The notes below the pieces were generated by a model that had not been told where the DNA came from, did not search any database, and saw only the letters and a program-made list of their open reading frames with translations. From Bacillota bacterium (GTDB lineage Bacteria; Bacillota; Clostridia; Lachnospirales; Lachnospiraceae), in assembly GCA_023437715.1 (NCBI GenBank), contig JAEZFK010000082.1, positions 18,403 to 82,402 of the forward strand: a DNA stretch of 64,000 nt, read 5' to 3'. The position numbers and the translations under genes are program-made. Below are positions 62,675 to 64,000 of this stretch, piece after piece; position 1 is the stretch's first letter; each line of letters starts with the position of its first letter.

Positions 62675-62742
62675 GAGCAGTCTCCTTTCCAGACCTGTTT
62701 TATTCTATGGAAACAGTGCGTTCTTAATTCTGTTTTTAGCAT

Positions 62743-62785
62743 AAAAACCTGCTAATAAAAGTCAAGTACTTTTCAGTAGGTTTTA
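62743..62785. terminator. Hairpin right of the recombinase remnant
   Basis: AAAACCTGCT and AGTAGGTTTT form a stem with inner AAAGT/ACTTT. I see no gene between 62675 and 62869. Confidence 0.45.
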
Positions 62786-62822
62786 AAATTATTTCGTCAA
62801 TCTATTTTTGTGTACAACAAGA

Positions 62823-62846
62823 AGGCTGGCATTATGTTCCAGCCTG
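62823..62846 (-). terminator. Hairpin at the 3' end of the IS110 transposase
   Basis: AGGCTGG and CCAGCCT pair across a nine-base loop, 25 bases beyond the transposase stop. It may mark the end of the insertion sequence. Confidence 0.5.
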
Positions 62847-62869
62847 TACAAACTCATAGGATTTATGTT

Positions 62870-63880
62870 CTATTGATAAACTGCGATTACCCTTGCATAA
62901 TAAATTCGCAAGAACTTATTCAAACCGGCAATCTTTGCATGTTTCTTACTTTTACCTTCACCTTCCTTTTTTAAGATATAGTTGAAAACTGCATCATCCT
63001 TTGGAGCCGGATGACTCTTAAGCACTCTCATCACTTCATATCCAACCTTCCTGAGCGTTGAAGAACCTCGTTTCGTTATCTTGCGTTTTGATCCAATAAA
63101 CTGTCCCGATTCATACGGTGGTGGGTCAATTCCAGCCCATGCTATGAGTGCCTTTGCACTGTGCAACCGTCTCACATCGCCAATTTCTGCAATCAGTTTA
63201 ACCGCAAGAACATCACCAACTCCGCCCATTTCCCTGACTGTTGAATATTCAGGTAGGGACTTCGCAAGTACTTGCATCCGTGTTAAAATGAGAGACAGGG
63301 AGCTATCCACAGCCCTCAATACTGATACCGCTTCCTGTACTAACATTTTGGTCGATGGGGTACTGGAAGACAGTGTGGGAATGCCACTCGAAGCTAATTC
63401 ATAGACTGCTTCAGCCTTGGTTCTGCTTCGGTGGTATTTCTTTTCCTTTGCCCAAATAAGATACTCCTCTATGAATTCCTCCAGGCTCATAGATGTGATT
63501 AATTCAAAGTGCCAAAATCTCTCTACAAAATCACTGAGCTTGTCCTTGCTACTAGCTTCATTCCAACTGTTAAACATCTTCTTAATACAAGGCATCACAT
63601 AATCCAGGATATGCGTCAATTCCTGCAGTGCTTTCACATGAAGCTCCATATAGTGCCGATATCTGCGTCCAAGAAGTTTAAGTTCAGCATAGGTTTTTTC
63701 ATCCCCTTCATATTTCTGTAACTTGAACCATTTTTCAATTCCATAGTTCGCAATCATTATCGAATCAAGTTTGTCAGTCTTTGCCCCTCTGATGCTGTTA
63801 TTCTTCGCATATTTCTTCATTGCAAACGGATTGACAACAGAGACGAAATATCCCTTGTCATGAAGAAATGTCAAAATGAT
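62870..63880 (-). pseudogene. IS110-family transposase, 5'-truncated
   Basis: The 334-residue frame has the DEDD-domain part FVSVVNPFAMKKYAKNNSIR-GAKTDKLDSI and the C-terminal Transposase_20 domain (MGGVGDVLAVKLIAEIGDVR, WAGIDPPPYESGQFIG, KRGSSTLRKVGYEVM). IS110 enzymes are about 400 residues; the first 70 or so, with the initial DEDD Asp, are missing. The frame opens at a TTG (63874) without a ribosome binding site, directly against the end of another insertion sequence. Confidence 0.85.
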
Positions 63881-63881
63881 G

Positions 63882-64000
63882 TTGTATCATAAAAGTTGAC
63901 ACCCTATTCTCAAGGATTTTGATATAATTATAATCAATACGAGAACAGGAGAAAACAACATATGGCACAGAATCAAAAATCTTATGACAATGAATTTAAA
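63882..64000 (+). mobile_element. Left end of an IS3-family insertion sequence
   Basis: The sequence starting at about 63882 (TGTATCATAAAAGTTGACAC) interrupts the IS110 frame and contains TTGACA at 63896 with TATAAT motifs at 63923-63934. It runs off the window. Confidence 0.6.
63962..64000 (+). CDS. IS3-family transposase OrfA, partial
   Basis: The frame from the ATG at 63962 reads MAQNQKSYDNEFK. This is a typical N-terminus of IS3-family OrfA proteins (usual continuation: helix-turn-helix of HTH_Tnp_1). AGGAG lies upstream. Confidence 0.6.
   Translation, partial: MAQNQKSYDNEFK

Overview
The window reads as chromosome of an anaerobic, spore-forming Clostridia, most likely a Lachnospiraceae member (clostridial cluster XIVa). 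The reasons are strong GGAGG ribosome binding sites, a YesM/YesN-type regulator pair beside a binding-protein sugar transporter, a nine-gene V-type ATPase operon close to an F-type ATPase operon, a LysM-GH18 spore cortex-lytic-type enzyme, and many short Cys-rich or zinc-ribbon phage proteins. This is inference from gene content; no 16S rRNA is present.

Layout. 1-3.3 kb: two membrane proteins and citrate synthase. 3.4-6.8 kb: two-component system plus ABC-2 exporter. 6.8-12.5 kb: TetR-controlled operon with a PEP-utilising phosphotransferase-like gene broken by one in-frame stop codon, and a second ABC-2 exporter. 12.5-21.2 kb: YesN/YesM regulators divergent from a sugar transporter and a GH36 alpha-galactosidase. 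21.4-29.9 kb: complete V/A-type ATPase operon (minus strand). 30-36 kb: DUF4145/SH3 membrane protein, trmB, tRNA-Lys, heparinase II/III-like protein and an alpha/beta hydrolase. 36.5-42.9 kb: F-type ATPase operon (a, c, b, delta, alpha, gamma, beta, epsilon). 43-50 kb: GNAT, ZIP transporter, a 170-bp cloverleaf repeat element, an NlpC/P60 lipoprotein, two satellite arrays and a sensor/regulator pair.

Main discovery. A LysM-GH18 gene (SleL/YaaH type) begins at 50241 and its 3' part lies at 62115-62544. Between them is an 11,158-bp element with a large serine recombinase gene 53 bp inside the left junction. Both junctions share the in-frame sequence TATAC. Joining the chromosomal flanks restores a 381-residue reading frame. 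Joining the element ends gives a 52-bp imperfect palindrome centred on the dinucleotide AC, the form expected of a serine-integrase attP. The arrangement matches skin-type intervening elements of sporulation genes, in which a degenerate prophage is excised to rebuild the host gene. Here the interrupted gene is a predicted spore-peptidoglycan hydrolase instead of sigK.

The element is a decayed prophage: repressor, truncated ImmA, YqaJ recombinase with an internal deletion, fused DUF1351/RecT remnants, terminase small subunit, truncated terminase large subunit, endolysin remnant, and several small genes including one with LexA-like boxes and one encoding a 63-residue Cys-rich protein. All head, tail and replication genes are missing. 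Right of the gene lie a decayed second copy of a recombinase 5' end, an IS110-family transposase and an IS3-type element running off the window.
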